64,000 nt of DNA from NCBI RefSeq assembly GCF_009901525.1, contig NZ_CP019288.1:3873501-3937500 (forward strand). The letters are read 5' to 3'. This document shows, one piece after another, positions 1 to 7,314 of this stretch (its first letter is position 1; each line of letters starts with the position of its first letter). This DNA comes from Kordia antarctica (GTDB lineage: Bacteria > Bacteroidota > Bacteroidia > Flavobacteriales > Flavobacteriaceae). Below the pieces are notes generated by a model. The model worked only from the letters and a program-made list of their open reading frames with translations. It had not been told where the DNA came from and did not search any database. A program made the translations under genes and the position numbers.

Positions 1-680
1 TACAACTTTTTACACATTGTTGACCATTTTGTCAACAAATTTTGTAAGTCTTGGTCCAATTCAGCTACTTTTTTGCCTTCAGCTACTGTACGTACAATAA
101 CGCCAAAACCTTTCGGTTTGATACTAAGTACCAAACGTTTTAACCGGTCTTTTTCTTCCTTGCTTTCTATCTTTTGAGATATAGATACACGCTCCGAAAA
201 GGGAACAAGTACAATATATCGTCCTGCAATAGAAAGTTCAGAACTAATTCTAGGACCTTTGGTCGAAATTGGCTCCTTTACAATTTGAACAAGTAATGAT
301 TGATTGGCTTTAATTGCATCCATGATGCTACCATTCTTATCAATATTTGGTTCAAACGGAAAGTTTTTTAATGTATAATCTTTTAATTTACCTGTGCTTA
401 CACGTTTTATAAATTTCAATAAGGAAGGAAGTTGCGGTCCCAAATCATGATAATGTAAAAAGGCATCTTTTTCGTAGCCAACATTTACAAAAGCTGCATT
501 TAGTCCAGAAACGGGTTTTCTTATTTTGGCAAGAAATACGTCTCCAACAGCAAAATCGTTACTATCTTCTTCCTTATGTAACTCTATAAGTTTTCCATCC
601 TTTAGCAAGGCAAAATCAACTTCAGAGGAATTGGATCTAATGATTAATTCTTTATTCACTCTGATTTCATTTTTATCCAT
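1..680 (-). CDS. rng: Ribonuclease E/G family protein, N-terminal part (cut by window edge)
   Basis: About 226 residues of the N-terminus are visible; the rest lies beyond base 1. The start MDKNEIRVNKELIIRS and the following S1-like RNA-binding region (about residues 36-125, including GDVFLAKIRKPVSGLNAAFV and the KDAFLHYHDLG stretch) match RNase G of Bacteroidota. The catalytic DNase-I-like domain with its metal-binding acidic residues is expected in the missing part, so activity cannot be judged. It lies downstream of the small basic protein and HU genes on the same strand, an order common in this phylum. Known role of the family: endonucleolytic processing of 16S rRNA and mRNA decay in the cytoplasm. 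The ATG at 678-680 is the only start that fits. Confidence 0.93.
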   Translation of the reverse strand, partial: MDKNEIRVNKELIIRSNSSEVDFALLKDGKLIELHKEEDSNDFAVGDVFLAKIRKPVSGLNAAFVNVGYEKDAFLHYHDLGPQLPSLLKFIKRVSTGKLKDYTLKNFPFEPNIDKNGSIMDAIKANQSLLVQIVKEPISTKGPRISSELSIAGRYIVLVPFSERVSISQKIESKEEKDRLKRLVLSIKPKGFGVIVRTVAEGKKVAELDQDLQNLLTKWSTMCKKL

Positions 681-838
681 ACATAAATAAATGTACAGAT
701 GGATTAAACAATTTTCAACAGGTATTGTTTCTACCCAATAAAATATACATACGTGTAAGTTACCACAAGACAGTAGTGCTTACTTTGGTATGCAATTTTT
801 TTTCAAAGAACGTTTTGTTTTATGTTTATAATAAAACA

Positions 839-865
839 AAGAAGTAGTTTACTTAAAACTACTTC
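839..865 (-). terminator. Hairpin terminator overlapping the end of the small basic protein gene
   Basis: On the minus strand, GAAGTAGTTT (856-865) pairs with AAACTACTTC (841-850) around a five-base loop and is followed by a T-rich run into 831-840. The stem includes the stop codon of the 859-948 gene. It probably ends the HU / small protein transcript before rng. Confidence 0.75.
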
Positions 866-948
866 TTCTTGTGGCGATTAGCTCTTCTTCTCTTTTTACG
901 CTTGTGCGTAGCCACCTTGTGTCTTTTTCTTTTCTTACCACTTGGCAT
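859..948 (-). CDS. Very small, extremely basic ribosomal-type protein (29 aa)
   Basis: Reading from the ATG at 946-948 gives 29 residues beginning MPSGKKRKRHKVATHKRK and ending NRHKKK; about two thirds are Lys, Arg or His. It is too short for most gene callers. The same sequence type is conserved across Bacteroidota between HU and RNase G genes, and its composition is that of a small ribosomal protein buried in rRNA. It may be the small extra protein (bL38) described in Bacteroidota ribosome structures, but that link is from memory and not verified. It is preceded by the HU gene on the same strand and closed by a hairpin that overlaps its stop codon. Conservation plus position make a real gene very likely. 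Confidence 0.8.
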   Translation of the reverse strand: MPSGKKRKRHKVATHKRKKRRRANRHKKK

Positions 949-987
949 AATGCTCTATGTTTTTAAAATTAATAATTATTCTTTCAA

Positions 988-1278
988 TTACTTTACTTCA
1001 ACGTTGCTCTTTACTCCTTCAACAAAAACTTTTGCTGGCTTAAATGCTGGAATATTGTGAGCAGGAATTTTAATTGTAGTGTTCTTAGAAATGTTTCTAC
1101 CTGTTTTCTCAGCTCTTGTTTTGATGATAAAACTACCAAAACCTCTAAGATAAACATTGTCTCCACTCTCTAAAGAATTCTTCACTTCTTCCATAAAAGT
1201 TTCTACAGTTGCCTGTACTTCACCTTTTTCCATTCCTAATTTCTCTGAAATTTTTGCTACGATGTCCGCTTTCGTCAT
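988..1278 (-). CDS. HU-family DNA-binding protein (96 aa)
   Basis: Small histone-like protein of the HU/IHF superfamily, acting as a dimer that bends and compacts the nucleoid. The N-terminal helices (MTKADIVAKISEKLG and the helix to about residue 38), the turn GDNVYLRGFGSF (39-50) and the beta-arm with GRNISKNTTIKIPAHNIPAF (about 60-79, Pro at the tip region) are all in place. Length is normal for the family. It is transcribed divergently from mutY, with a TAnnTTTG promoter box about 40 bases upstream, and is followed by the small basic protein and rng. Which HU paralogue it is cannot be said. Confidence 0.95.
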   Translation of the reverse strand: MTKADIVAKISEKLGMEKGEVQATVETFMEEVKNSLESGDNVYLRGFGSFIIKTRAEKTGRNISKNTTIKIPAHNIPAFKPAKVFVEGVKSNVEVK

Positions 1279-1319
1279 TTTAATATATTTTATTTATTTT
1301 TTATAAAAATTAAGGGTTG

Positions 1320-1327
1320 CAAATATA
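1320..1327 (-). promoter_or_regulatory. Promoter -7 box of the HU gene
   Basis: The minus strand reads TATATTTG here, an exact TAnnTTTG box. It predicts a transcript start near 1314 and a leader of about 36 bases. No clear TTG element lies at the usual distance upstream. Confidence 0.6.
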
Positions 1328-1384
1328 TAATTAATTAGATAATATATATATTCTAATTGATTAAAATTTAACCATATAAAGATA

Positions 1385-1392
1385 TATTTTTG
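1385..1392 (+). promoter_or_regulatory. Promoter -7 box of mutY
   Basis: TATTTTTG matches TAnnTTTG and predicts a start near 1398, 12 bases before the mutY ATG. A TTG at 1357-1359 is 25 bases upstream, slightly farther than usual. Confidence 0.55.
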
Positions 1393-1409
1393 CGTATTAT
1401 TTTTATTTG

Positions 1410-2447
1410 ATGAACTTTTCCAAAGAAATTACACATTGGTATTTCCAAAATAAGCGCGATTTGCCGTGGCGAAAAACCAAAGATCCATACCGTATTTGGC
1501 TCTCCGAAATCATGCTGCAACAAACGCGTGTAGCACAGGGACTTCCTTATTATCAGAAGTTTACAGAAGAATTTCCAACCGTGTACGATCTGGCGAAAGC
1601 CGAAGAATCACACGTATTAAAACTTTGGCAAGGACTCGGTTATTATTCGCGTGCACGCAATTTACATTTCACCGCAAAAGATATTGTAAATAACTATAAT
1701 GGAGAGTTTCCAAACACGTATAAAGCACTTTTGAAGCTAAAAGGTGTCGGAGATTACACAGCAAGTGCCATTGCATCGATCTGTTTTGACGAAATTGAAC
1801 CCGTAGTTGACGGAAATGTGTACCGAGTTTTGGCGCGTTATTTTGATATTGATATACCTATTAATAGTACGGAAGGAATAAAAACGTTCAAAAAACTAGC
1901 TTTTGAAGTCATAGATCCTAAAGATCCTGCGAATTTTAATCAGGCAATTATGGAGTTTGGCGCAGTGCAATGCAAACCACAAAGTCCAAATTGTACAATA
2001 TGTCCGTTAGCTTCAAGTTGTTTAGGATTAAAAAATAAGCGTGTCGGAATATTGCCAGTCAAGCTGAAAAAAACAAAGGTCAAAAACCGTTGGTTCAACT
2101 ATCTTGTTGTGGTTTCAACCCAAGAACAAACGCTTCTGGAAGAACGTAAAGGAAAAGGAATTTGGCAAGGATTGTACCAATTTCCATTGCTTGAAACAAC
2201 AAAGGAAGTTGAAAACATTGAGAAGTATCAAGCTGAAATAGAAGAAATTATCAATATAAAAGACTTTTCTATTACACAATTCAACAAAAAAATAAAAGTA
2301 CACAAACTATCACATCAACACTTACATACCACATTTTGGATTGTAGAAACAGCGAATAGTCTAAAAAACGGAATATCTTTGCAGGAAATTAGAAAATATC
2401 CAGTACCAATTCTGATTGGAAACTTCATTGAAGAGTTCAATTTTTGA
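1410..2447 (+). CDS. mutY: A/G-specific adenine glycosylase MutY
   Basis: Base-excision repair enzyme that removes adenine mispaired with 8-oxoguanine. Visible features: LSEIMLQQTRV near residue 30 (catalytic Glu), helix-hairpin-helix LKLKGVGDYTASAIAS (about 108-123), VVDGNVYRVLAR with the catalytic Asp (about 135), and the [4Fe-4S] loop C-x6-C-x2-C-x5-C in CKPQSPNCTICPLASSC (about 193-209). A C-terminal NUDIX-like recognition domain follows. At 345 residues the protein has the usual length. An in-frame TTG sits one codon upstream at 1407, but the ATG at 1410 is preferred. First gene of a block mutY-ssb-gldE-gldD that is conserved in Flavobacteriaceae. Confidence 0.97.
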   Translation: MNFSKEITHWYFQNKRDLPWRKTKDPYRIWLSEIMLQQTRVAQGLPYYQKFTEEFPTVYDLAKAEESHVLKLWQGLGYYSRARNLHFTAKDIVNNYNGEFPNTYKALLKLKGVGDYTASAIASICFDEIEPVVDGNVYRVLARYFDIDIPINSTEGIKTFKKLAFEVIDPKDPANFNQAIMEFGAVQCKPQSPNCTICPLASSCLGLKNKRVGILPVKLKKTKVKNRWFNYLVVVSTQEQTLLEERKGKGIWQGLYQFPLLETTKEVENIEKYQAEIEEIINIKDFSITQFNKKIKVHKLSHQHLHTTFWIVETANSLKNGISLQEIRKYPVPILIGNFIEEFNF

Positions 2448-2458
2448 TGGTTTTTTAG

Positions 2459-2466
2459 TACATTTG
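2459..2466 (+). promoter_or_regulatory. Promoter -7 box of ssb
   Basis: TACATTTG is an exact TAnnTTTG box 23 bases before the ssb ATG, just after mutY. It suggests that ssb, gldE and gldD can be expressed independently of mutY. Confidence 0.55.
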
Positions 2467-2489
2467 ACTATACACAGAAATTTAAGAAC

Positions 2490-3011
2490 ATGAGCGGAAC
2501 ACTAAATAAAGTAATGTTAATAGGACACTTAGGTGATGAAGTAAAAATGCATTACTTTGAAGGTGGCGGTTGTATTGGGCGTTTTCCCATAGCAACAAAC
2601 GATTCATACACAAATAAGCAAACAGGCGAACGCGTTGTAAATACAGATTGGCACAATGTTGTTGTCCGTAACAAAGCGGCTGAAGTCTGTGAAAAATACC
2701 TTAGTAAAGGCGATAAAGTATATGTAGAAGGACGTTTGAAAAACAGACAATGGCAAGGTGAAGATGGAAATACTCGATATTCTACGGAAGTGCAAGTAAC
2801 CGATTTCACATTTTTGTCTACCAAGAAAGAAGCACAATCAAATGCAGCAGCGGCAAATAAACCAGCGGCTACTACAAATACGAATACAGATACAACAACA
2901 AATCATCAAGCTGCTGGACAACCAGCGCAACCTGTACAGCAACCGCAACAGCCGCAACAAACTGCGCCAGAAGCGTCGCAAGTTGAAGAAGAAGATGATC
3001 TACCATTTTAA
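2490..3011 (+). CDS. ssb: Single-stranded DNA-binding protein
   Basis: Binds single-stranded DNA during replication, repair and recombination. The OB fold spans about residues 1-110 (MSGTLNKVMLIGHLGDEV start, then TDWHNVVVRNKAAEVCEKYL and KVYVEGRLKNRQW). It is followed by a low-complexity linker rich in Ala, Asn, Thr, Gln and Pro (about 115-160) and an acidic tip ending EEEDDLPF, the expected partner-binding tail. Length 173 residues is typical. It has its own promoter box and stands 26 bases before gldE; the pairing with gliding genes is conserved in Flavobacteriaceae and does not imply a shared function. Confidence 0.97.
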   Translation: MSGTLNKVMLIGHLGDEVKMHYFEGGGCIGRFPIATNDSYTNKQTGERVVNTDWHNVVVRNKAAEVCEKYLSKGDKVYVEGRLKNRQWQGEDGNTRYSTEVQVTDFTFLSTKKEAQSNAAAANKPAATTNTNTDTTTNHQAAGQPAQPVQQPQQPQQTAPEASQVEEEDDLPF

Positions 3012-3037
3012 TCGAAATATAACTAACCATTTAAACT

Positions 3038-4339
3038 TTGGATCCAGAACCCAGTATACTACTATTTACAACAGCCTTTACAGGACTGATTATATTTAAA
3101 ATTGTTTTTTTTGGTATCTTATTATTTTGCTCTGCGCTCATTTCTGGAGCCGAAGTAGCACTATTTTCCTTATCGCAAACTGATGTAAACGAAGCGACAG
3201 CATCTGATTCTGCTCGCATGCGATTAGTCGCTAAATTACTTCGAAAACCTAAAAAACTATTAGGAACTATCTTAGTTGCAAATAACTTTATCAACATTAG
3301 CACCGTGCTATTATTTGCTTCGGTGAGCGATGTTTTCTTTTCAGGAATTACGACAATTTGGATTCGATTGGTCATAGAAATTGGTGTAGTTACCTTCTTA
3401 ATTTTACTCTTTGGAGAAATTTTACCAAAAGTATACGCAAGTAGAAACAAGCACAAATTTTCCGCAATGATGGCGTATCCATTGATTGTTTTAGACAAAC
3501 TCTTTACGCCAATTAGTGTTCCGATGAGTTATATATCTGGATTAATTCAGAAACGACTCGGAAAGCAACGTTCCCATCTTTCGGTAGATCAATTATCACA
3601 AGCATTAGAATTGACCTCTGAGCACGAAACTACCAAAGAAGAACAGAAAATTTTACAAGGAATTGTCTCGTTTGGAAATACAGATACCAAACAAGTAATG
3701 CAACCACGAATGGACGTATTTGCATTGCGAGAAGATATGAAATACAATGTAGTAATTCAAGAAATTGTCAAAAAAGGATATTCGCGAATTCCAGTATACA
3801 AAGATAGTTTGGACGATATTTCAGGAATTTTATATGTAAAAGATTTAATTCCGCACATTGATACTGCTGATTATGGATGGACAACGATACTTCGGAAACC
3901 TTATTTCGTTCCTGAAAACAAAAAACTAGACGACTTATTACGCGAATTTCAAGACAAAAAAATTCACTTAGCCATTGTAGTTGATGAATATGGCGGAACA
4001 TCTGGTTTAGTATCGTTAGAAGATGTAATTGAAGAAATTGTAGGCGATATTAGTGACGAATTTGATGATGAAGATTTAATTTACTCTAAAATTGATGATA
4101 AAAATTATGTCTTTGAAGGAAAAACGAATCTAAAAGATTTTTACAAAGTAATCGGATTGGTTGATACTTCCGAATTTGAATCACACAAAGGAGAATCTGA
4201 AACCATTGCAGGATTTGTATTAGAAATATTTAGAGGTTTTCCAAAAGTAAAAGATAAAATAAACTTCGGTGATTATACGTTTGCTGTGGAAGTAATAGAC
4301 AATAAACGTTTAAAACAAGTAAAAGTAACACTCAAATAA
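3038..4339 (+). CDS. gldE: Gliding motility-associated protein GldE (CNNM/CorC family)
   Basis: Inner-membrane protein with an N-terminal CNNM (DUF21) domain of about four helices (residues 1-175), a CBS pair (about 195-330, with MQPRMDVFAL and GYSRIPVYKD), and a C-terminal CorC/HlyC domain (about 345-430). Similar to magnesium/cobalt efflux proteins. In Flavobacterium johnsoniae GldE is linked to gliding and partly compensates for GldD defects. The start is a TTG at 3038 (reading LDPEPS, first residue Met); no ATG is available before the first helix. The stop codon overlaps the start of gldD by one base (TAATG), so the two are translationally coupled. Confidence high because of the gldD neighbour. 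Confidence 0.94.
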   Translation: MDPEPSILLFTTAFTGLIIFKIVFFGILLFCSALISGAEVALFSLSQTDVNEATASDSARMRLVAKLLRKPKKLLGTILVANNFINISTVLLFASVSDVFFSGITTIWIRLVIEIGVVTFLILLFGEILPKVYASRNKHKFSAMMAYPLIVLDKLFTPISVPMSYISGLIQKRLGKQRSHLSVDQLSQALELTSEHETTKEEQKILQGIVSFGNTDTKQVMQPRMDVFALREDMKYNVVIQEIVKKGYSRIPVYKDSLDDISGILYVKDLIPHIDTADYGWTTILRKPYFVPENKKLDDLLREFQDKKIHLAIVVDEYGGTSGLVSLEDVIEEIVGDISDEFDDEDLIYSKIDDKNYVFEGKTNLKDFYKVIGLVDTSEFESHKGESETIAGFVLEIFRGFPKVKDKINFGDYTFAVEVIDNKRLKQVKVTLK

Positions 4340-4905
4340 TGAAGATAATCAAATATATAAGTATCACATTCGTTCTTAGTATGCTATTGATTTCTTGTGA
4401 TGGAGAAGTGTTGCCCAAACCAAAAGGATTTCTAAGTTTAGAATATCCAACGGCAAACTATACCAAAGTACAATCAGATTGTCCGTTTACATTTGACAAA
4501 AACGAAATTGCGTTGATTGTTCCAAAGAAGAAAAAATGTTGGATAAATTTAGAATATCCTGCGCTTAACGGAACCTTGCATTTATCATACATTCCGATTA
4601 ATGGAAATTTAGATAAATTACTAGAAGATGTGCAAAAACTTACCTACGAGCATGCTGTAAAAGCAGACGCTATAGATCCAACTATCTATGACAACAAAGA
4701 ACAAAATGTCTACGGAATAGTCTATGAAGTAGAAGGAAATGCAGCTTCGCAAGCACAATTTTATGTCACTGACAGTACAAAACATTTCCTAACAGGTTCA
4801 TTATACTTTAACGCGAAACCAAATTACGATTCCATTTATCCAGCGGTTGTATATATCAAAAAAGACATTCGTACGTTGATTGAATCTTTACAGTGGAAAG
4901 AGTAA
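4339..4905 (+). CDS. gldD: Gliding motility lipoprotein GldD
   Basis: Exported lipoprotein of 188 residues: signal helix MKIIKYISITFVLSMLLIS followed by the lipobox Cys at residue 20 (LLISC). The mature part contains PKGFLSLEYP near the N-terminus and CPFTFDKNE, as in GldD of F. johnsoniae, where it is required for gliding and for T9SS-dependent secretion. Its exact biochemical role is not settled. Overlaps the end of gldE. No paralogous gld gene or other T9SS machinery gene is nearby. Confidence 0.95.
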   Translation: MKIIKYISITFVLSMLLISCDGEVLPKPKGFLSLEYPTANYTKVQSDCPFTFDKNEIALIVPKKKKCWINLEYPALNGTLHLSYIPINGNLDKLLEDVQKLTYEHAVKADAIDPTIYDNKEQNVYGIVYEVEGNAASQAQFYVTDSTKHFLTGSLYFNAKPNYDSIYPAVVYIKKDIRTLIESLQWKE

Positions 4906-4924
4906 GTTATTAGCAGCAAATAGC

Positions 4925-4957
4925 TAAAAAAAGAAGCCGTCATTACAACAGCTTCTT
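4925..4957 (-). terminator. Terminator of the RiPP precursor gene
   Basis: AAGAAGC (4931-4937) and GCTTCTT (4951-4957) form a stem that can extend inward by three pairs. On the minus strand it is followed by a run of seven T (4925-4931). It lies between convergent gldD and the 4980-5240 gene and serves the latter best. Confidence 0.75.
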
Positions 4958-4979
4958 CACTAATTTAGTTAGGTTGTTT

Positions 4980-5240
4980 TTAGCATATAAATCCTGAAGG
5001 ACAGCCAGCAAACGAACAATCTATAGTTCTAATGCAACCACTATCTAAAGTCTTTACACAATCAATGCGTAATGTCGGACAAGCACCAAATGTTGGACAG
5101 TTAAATCTTGTTGGACAGTTGAGCGCAGTTGGACAAAAAACGGTAACAAGTGTTCCACCGCTAACTTGATTTCCTTCTAAATTTGACACAACTTTTTTGT
5201 TCAATGTCAATTTCTTTAAACTTTTTTTCTTTTTTTTCAT
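4980..5240 (-). CDS. Lanthipeptide-type RiPP precursor with six-residue CPT repeats (86 aa)
   Basis: Short peptide with a Lys-rich N-terminus and a leader of the Bacteroidota class I lanthipeptide (pinensin-like) type: LKKLTLNKKVVSNLEGNQVSGG, split here as LKKLTLNKK then VVSNLEGNQVSGG, with the double-Gly at residues 28-29. The predicted core (30-86) holds nine Cys, at 36, 42, 48, 54, 61, 69, 75, 80 and 86, and eleven Ser/Thr. Four consecutive CPT units occur with exact six-residue spacing (CPTALN, CPTRFN, CPTFGA, CPTLRI). No LanB/LanC, protease or transporter is near, so modifying enzymes must be elsewhere if they exist. Family call is by leader similarity; product structure is unknown. It is followed by a good terminator. 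Confidence 0.8.
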   Translation of the reverse strand: MKKKKKSLKKLTLNKKVVSNLEGNQVSGGTLVTVFCPTALNCPTRFNCPTFGACPTLRIDCVKTLDSGCIRTIDCSFAGCPSGFIC

Positions 5241-5349
5241 GGTTGTTAAATTTTTAAATGGTTTATATTTATTTTACCGTTACGTAACAGTTTTACAAAG
5301 TTCTCTTTAATTAATCGATTGATAGACAGCTTTATGGATACTTTTTTAA

Positions 5350-5384
5350 AGTGTTTTTCCTAATTTTGAATAAGGAAAAACACT
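5350..5384. repeat. Perfect 12-bp inverted repeat between divergent genes
   Basis: AGTGTTTTTCCT (5350-5361) and its exact complement AGGAAAAACACT (5373-5384) flank an 11-base spacer. It lies between the start of the RiPP precursor (minus) and the serine hydrolase (plus). It could be an RNA hairpin or a protein-binding site; nothing decides between them. Confidence 0.6.
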
Positions 5385-5415
5385 ATTGAAACGTATAAAC
5401 TAAATTTCATTTTAA

Positions 5416-5423
5416 TATATTTG
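5416..5423 (+). promoter_or_regulatory. Promoter -7 box of the serine hydrolase gene
   Basis: TATATTTG, exact match to TAnnTTTG, 20 bases before the ATG at 5444. A TTG at 5386-5388 is 27 bases upstream, too far for a standard -33 element. Confidence 0.55.
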
Positions 5424-5443
5424 AAGTTCGAAAATCATTTGTC

Positions 5444-6787
5444 ATGAAAAAAGCCTTAAAAATTTCACTCGTTATCATTGCGATTCTTGCAATTGTTGTT
5501 GCGTTTAATTATTCGCGACTAAACATTATCTCAGGATATTCTGCTAAAAATATGAGTTCGTCAGTCTTTGTTGCTGGAAGAACTGCCGAATTTACCGATA
5601 AGACAGATAATAATTTTGGACCTGTAAATATTGCAGTAGATGTTGTGAACGAAGCTACAAAATCAGCTTCGGCATCTGTATACGGTTTCATGGAACGAAC
5701 TGCTGTGTACAGAAAAGGCTTAGGAAGTGTTCTCATTGATGATGAGTATGATGTTTCTAAAGAGACACCAATACCATATCGTACAAATATTGCGCGGATG
5801 TCGTCATATCCATACGGAAATATGGAGCAAAAAGATACTACATTTTCAAATGTTGATTACGATAAAATAAATAACGCTGTTAATTACGCTTTCGCGAAAG
5901 AAAACGGAGAAGATCTCAAAAAAACACGCGCTGTTTTAATAATCTACAAAGATCAAATACTGGCAGAACAATATGCAGATGGATTTAATAAAGACTCTAG
6001 AATCTTAGGTTGGTCCATGACTAAAAGTTTGATAAGTACAATGTATGGAGTCTTACAATATCAAGGAAAACTCAATGTTTGGGACAAAGCACCAATAGAA
6101 GCCTGGAAAAGCGATGAACGTAACGCAATCACAATTCACAATCTATTACAAATGAATAGTGGTTTAGAATGGGAAGAAGATTATGGTAAAATATCTGACG
6201 TAACCAAAATGTTATTCTTAGAAAAAGACATGACCAAATCGCAAGTTGAAAAACCGTTGGTTGGAAAACCCAACGAAACTTGGTATTACTCTTCAGGAAC
6301 TTCCAACTTGCTATCAGGAATCTTGCGCAAGCAATTCAAAAATCATCAAGAATACTTAGACTTTCCGTATGTAAACTTTATTGACAAAATAGGAATGCAT
6401 TCTATGTTGATTGAAGCTGATATGGAAGGAAACTATGTAGGTTCATCATATTCTTGGGCAAACACGCGCGATTGGGCAAAATTCGGATTGCTATACTTAC
6501 ACAGAGGAAACTGGAATGGCACCCAAATATTTGATGATTCTTGGGTAGATTATATTACCAAGCCAACACCAACTTCAGACGCACGTTACGGAGCACACTT
6601 TTGGCTAAACGCTGGCGGATTTCACCCAGATGTACCAAAAGACATGTATTCGGCAAACGGTTATCAAGGACAACGTGTATATATCATTCCATCAAAAGAC
6701 TTAGTTGTAGTTCGTTTTGGATTAGCCGGAAGTGACGGCATAGATTTCAATAAATTCCTAAGTGAAATTTCTTCAGCAATTGAATAA
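5444..6787 (+). CDS. Membrane-anchored serine hydrolase, beta-lactamase class C fold
   Basis: 447 residues: one N-terminal membrane helix (about 5-22), a linker domain to about 135, then a beta-lactamase-related domain. The nucleophile motif is SMTK (Ser191, Lys194) in GWSMTKSLIST, and the second motif is WYYSSGTSNLL, with Tyr as general base, as in 6-aminohexanoate-dimer hydrolase and EstB-type esterases. A GYQGQRVYI stretch lies where the third motif is expected. The family includes esterases, peptidases and amidases; the substrate cannot be predicted. It is a single gene with its own promoter box, probably periplasmic and attached to the inner membrane. Confidence 0.88.
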   Translation: MKKALKISLVIIAILAIVVAFNYSRLNIISGYSAKNMSSSVFVAGRTAEFTDKTDNNFGPVNIAVDVVNEATKSASASVYGFMERTAVYRKGLGSVLIDDEYDVSKETPIPYRTNIARMSSYPYGNMEQKDTTFSNVDYDKINNAVNYAFAKENGEDLKKTRAVLIIYKDQILAEQYADGFNKDSRILGWSMTKSLISTMYGVLQYQGKLNVWDKAPIEAWKSDERNAITIHNLLQMNSGLEWEEDYGKISDVTKMLFLEKDMTKSQVEKPLVGKPNETWYYSSGTSNLLSGILRKQFKNHQEYLDFPYVNFIDKIGMHSMLIEADMEGNYVGSSYSWANTRDWAKFGLLYLHRGNWNGTQIFDDSWVDYITKPTPTSDARYGAHFWLNAGGFHPDVPKDMYSANGYQGQRVYIIPSKDLVVVRFGLAGSDGIDFNKFLSEISSAIE

Positions 6788-6827
6788 TTAACGTGAGTTC
6801 AATCTAACTTTGTATATATATAATCCA

Positions 6828-6942
6828 TTGTGCATTTTGAATTCAAAAGTATAATGAAGCGTCAGTTCGAGTGATTTTGAGGCACGAAAAATCGTATCGA
6901 GAACCTGTTTCGTGTAAAAAATTCTATTCTCCTATACAAATT
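6828..6942. repeat. Dispersed repeat family A, truncated copy
   Basis: From TGTGCATTTT through GCGTCAGTTCGAGTGATTTT and ATCGAGAACCTGTTT to ATACAAATTT this stretch is nearly identical to 61371-61510. Unlike that copy it lacks the closing CACTCGAATTGACG arm, so it appears truncated. It sits 40 bases after the serine hydrolase stop codon. Confidence 0.75.
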
Positions 6943-7142
6943 TCGTTTAATTTCAAACATATGTTTTAATATGTAAAACATTTTCAGCTATTTAATGCTT
7001 CTTTGTATACATAAGTATGCTATTAATTTGAACAACTTCTTGTATAATACAGAATATTTTTAAATTTCTCAATTCCCATCTCATTAAATTACAACATATT
7101 ACAATTTAATTATAACATTTTACATTATATTTATGTAATATG

Positions 7143-7174
7143 TTTGTATAATTTAAACATATGTTTTACATTTG
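7143..7174 (+). promoter_or_regulatory. Promoter of the DUF2589 cassette, with palindrome in the spacer
   Basis: TTTG (7143-7146), a 20-base spacer, and TACATTTG (7167-7174) form a complete Bacteroidota promoter; the start is expected near 7180, giving a leader of about 135 bases. The spacer contains the perfect 12-bp palindrome AAACATATGTTT (7155-7166), directly abutting the -7 box. An identical palindrome lies exactly 200 bases upstream. The position suggests a repressor operator. The leader begins with a hairpin, ATTCTTT / AAAGAAT, at 7182-7198. Confidence 0.7.
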
Positions 7175-7314
7175 CAATGTTATTCTTTCGAAAAGAATAT
7201 AATTTTAAGCTTAAAATGACGTAGAAAACAGTTCGCTACTATTTTTTACAAACCAAGGAGAAAGCCGAAAATCCTTTAAAAAAGAGTAGGTTCAAAATTT
7301 TAATTATTACAATT

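Larger units (their letters stand above)
6788..7314. other. 527-base intergenic region with repeat, operator-like palindromes and promoter
   Basis: No gene is seen. The first part (6828-6942) is a partial copy of a dispersed repeat also found at 61371-61565. Two identical palindromes AAACATATGTTT lie at 6955-6966 and 7155-7166. A promoter is at 7143-7174 and a small hairpin at 7182-7198. The rest is very AT-rich. Confidence 0.7.

Noticed and set aside
869-1060. 63-residue open frame with a hydrophobic start on the plus strand
   Set aside because: Overlaps the small basic protein and HU genes in antisense; its hydrophobic look comes from complementing Lys codons.
2842-3099. 85-residue Gln/Arg-rich open frame overlapping the end of ssb
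   Set aside because: It is a shifted reading of the Gln/Pro-rich linker of ssb.
3031-3498. 155-residue open frame on the minus strand
   Set aside because: Antisense to gldE, whose motifs are clear. Its sequence has no recognisable domain.
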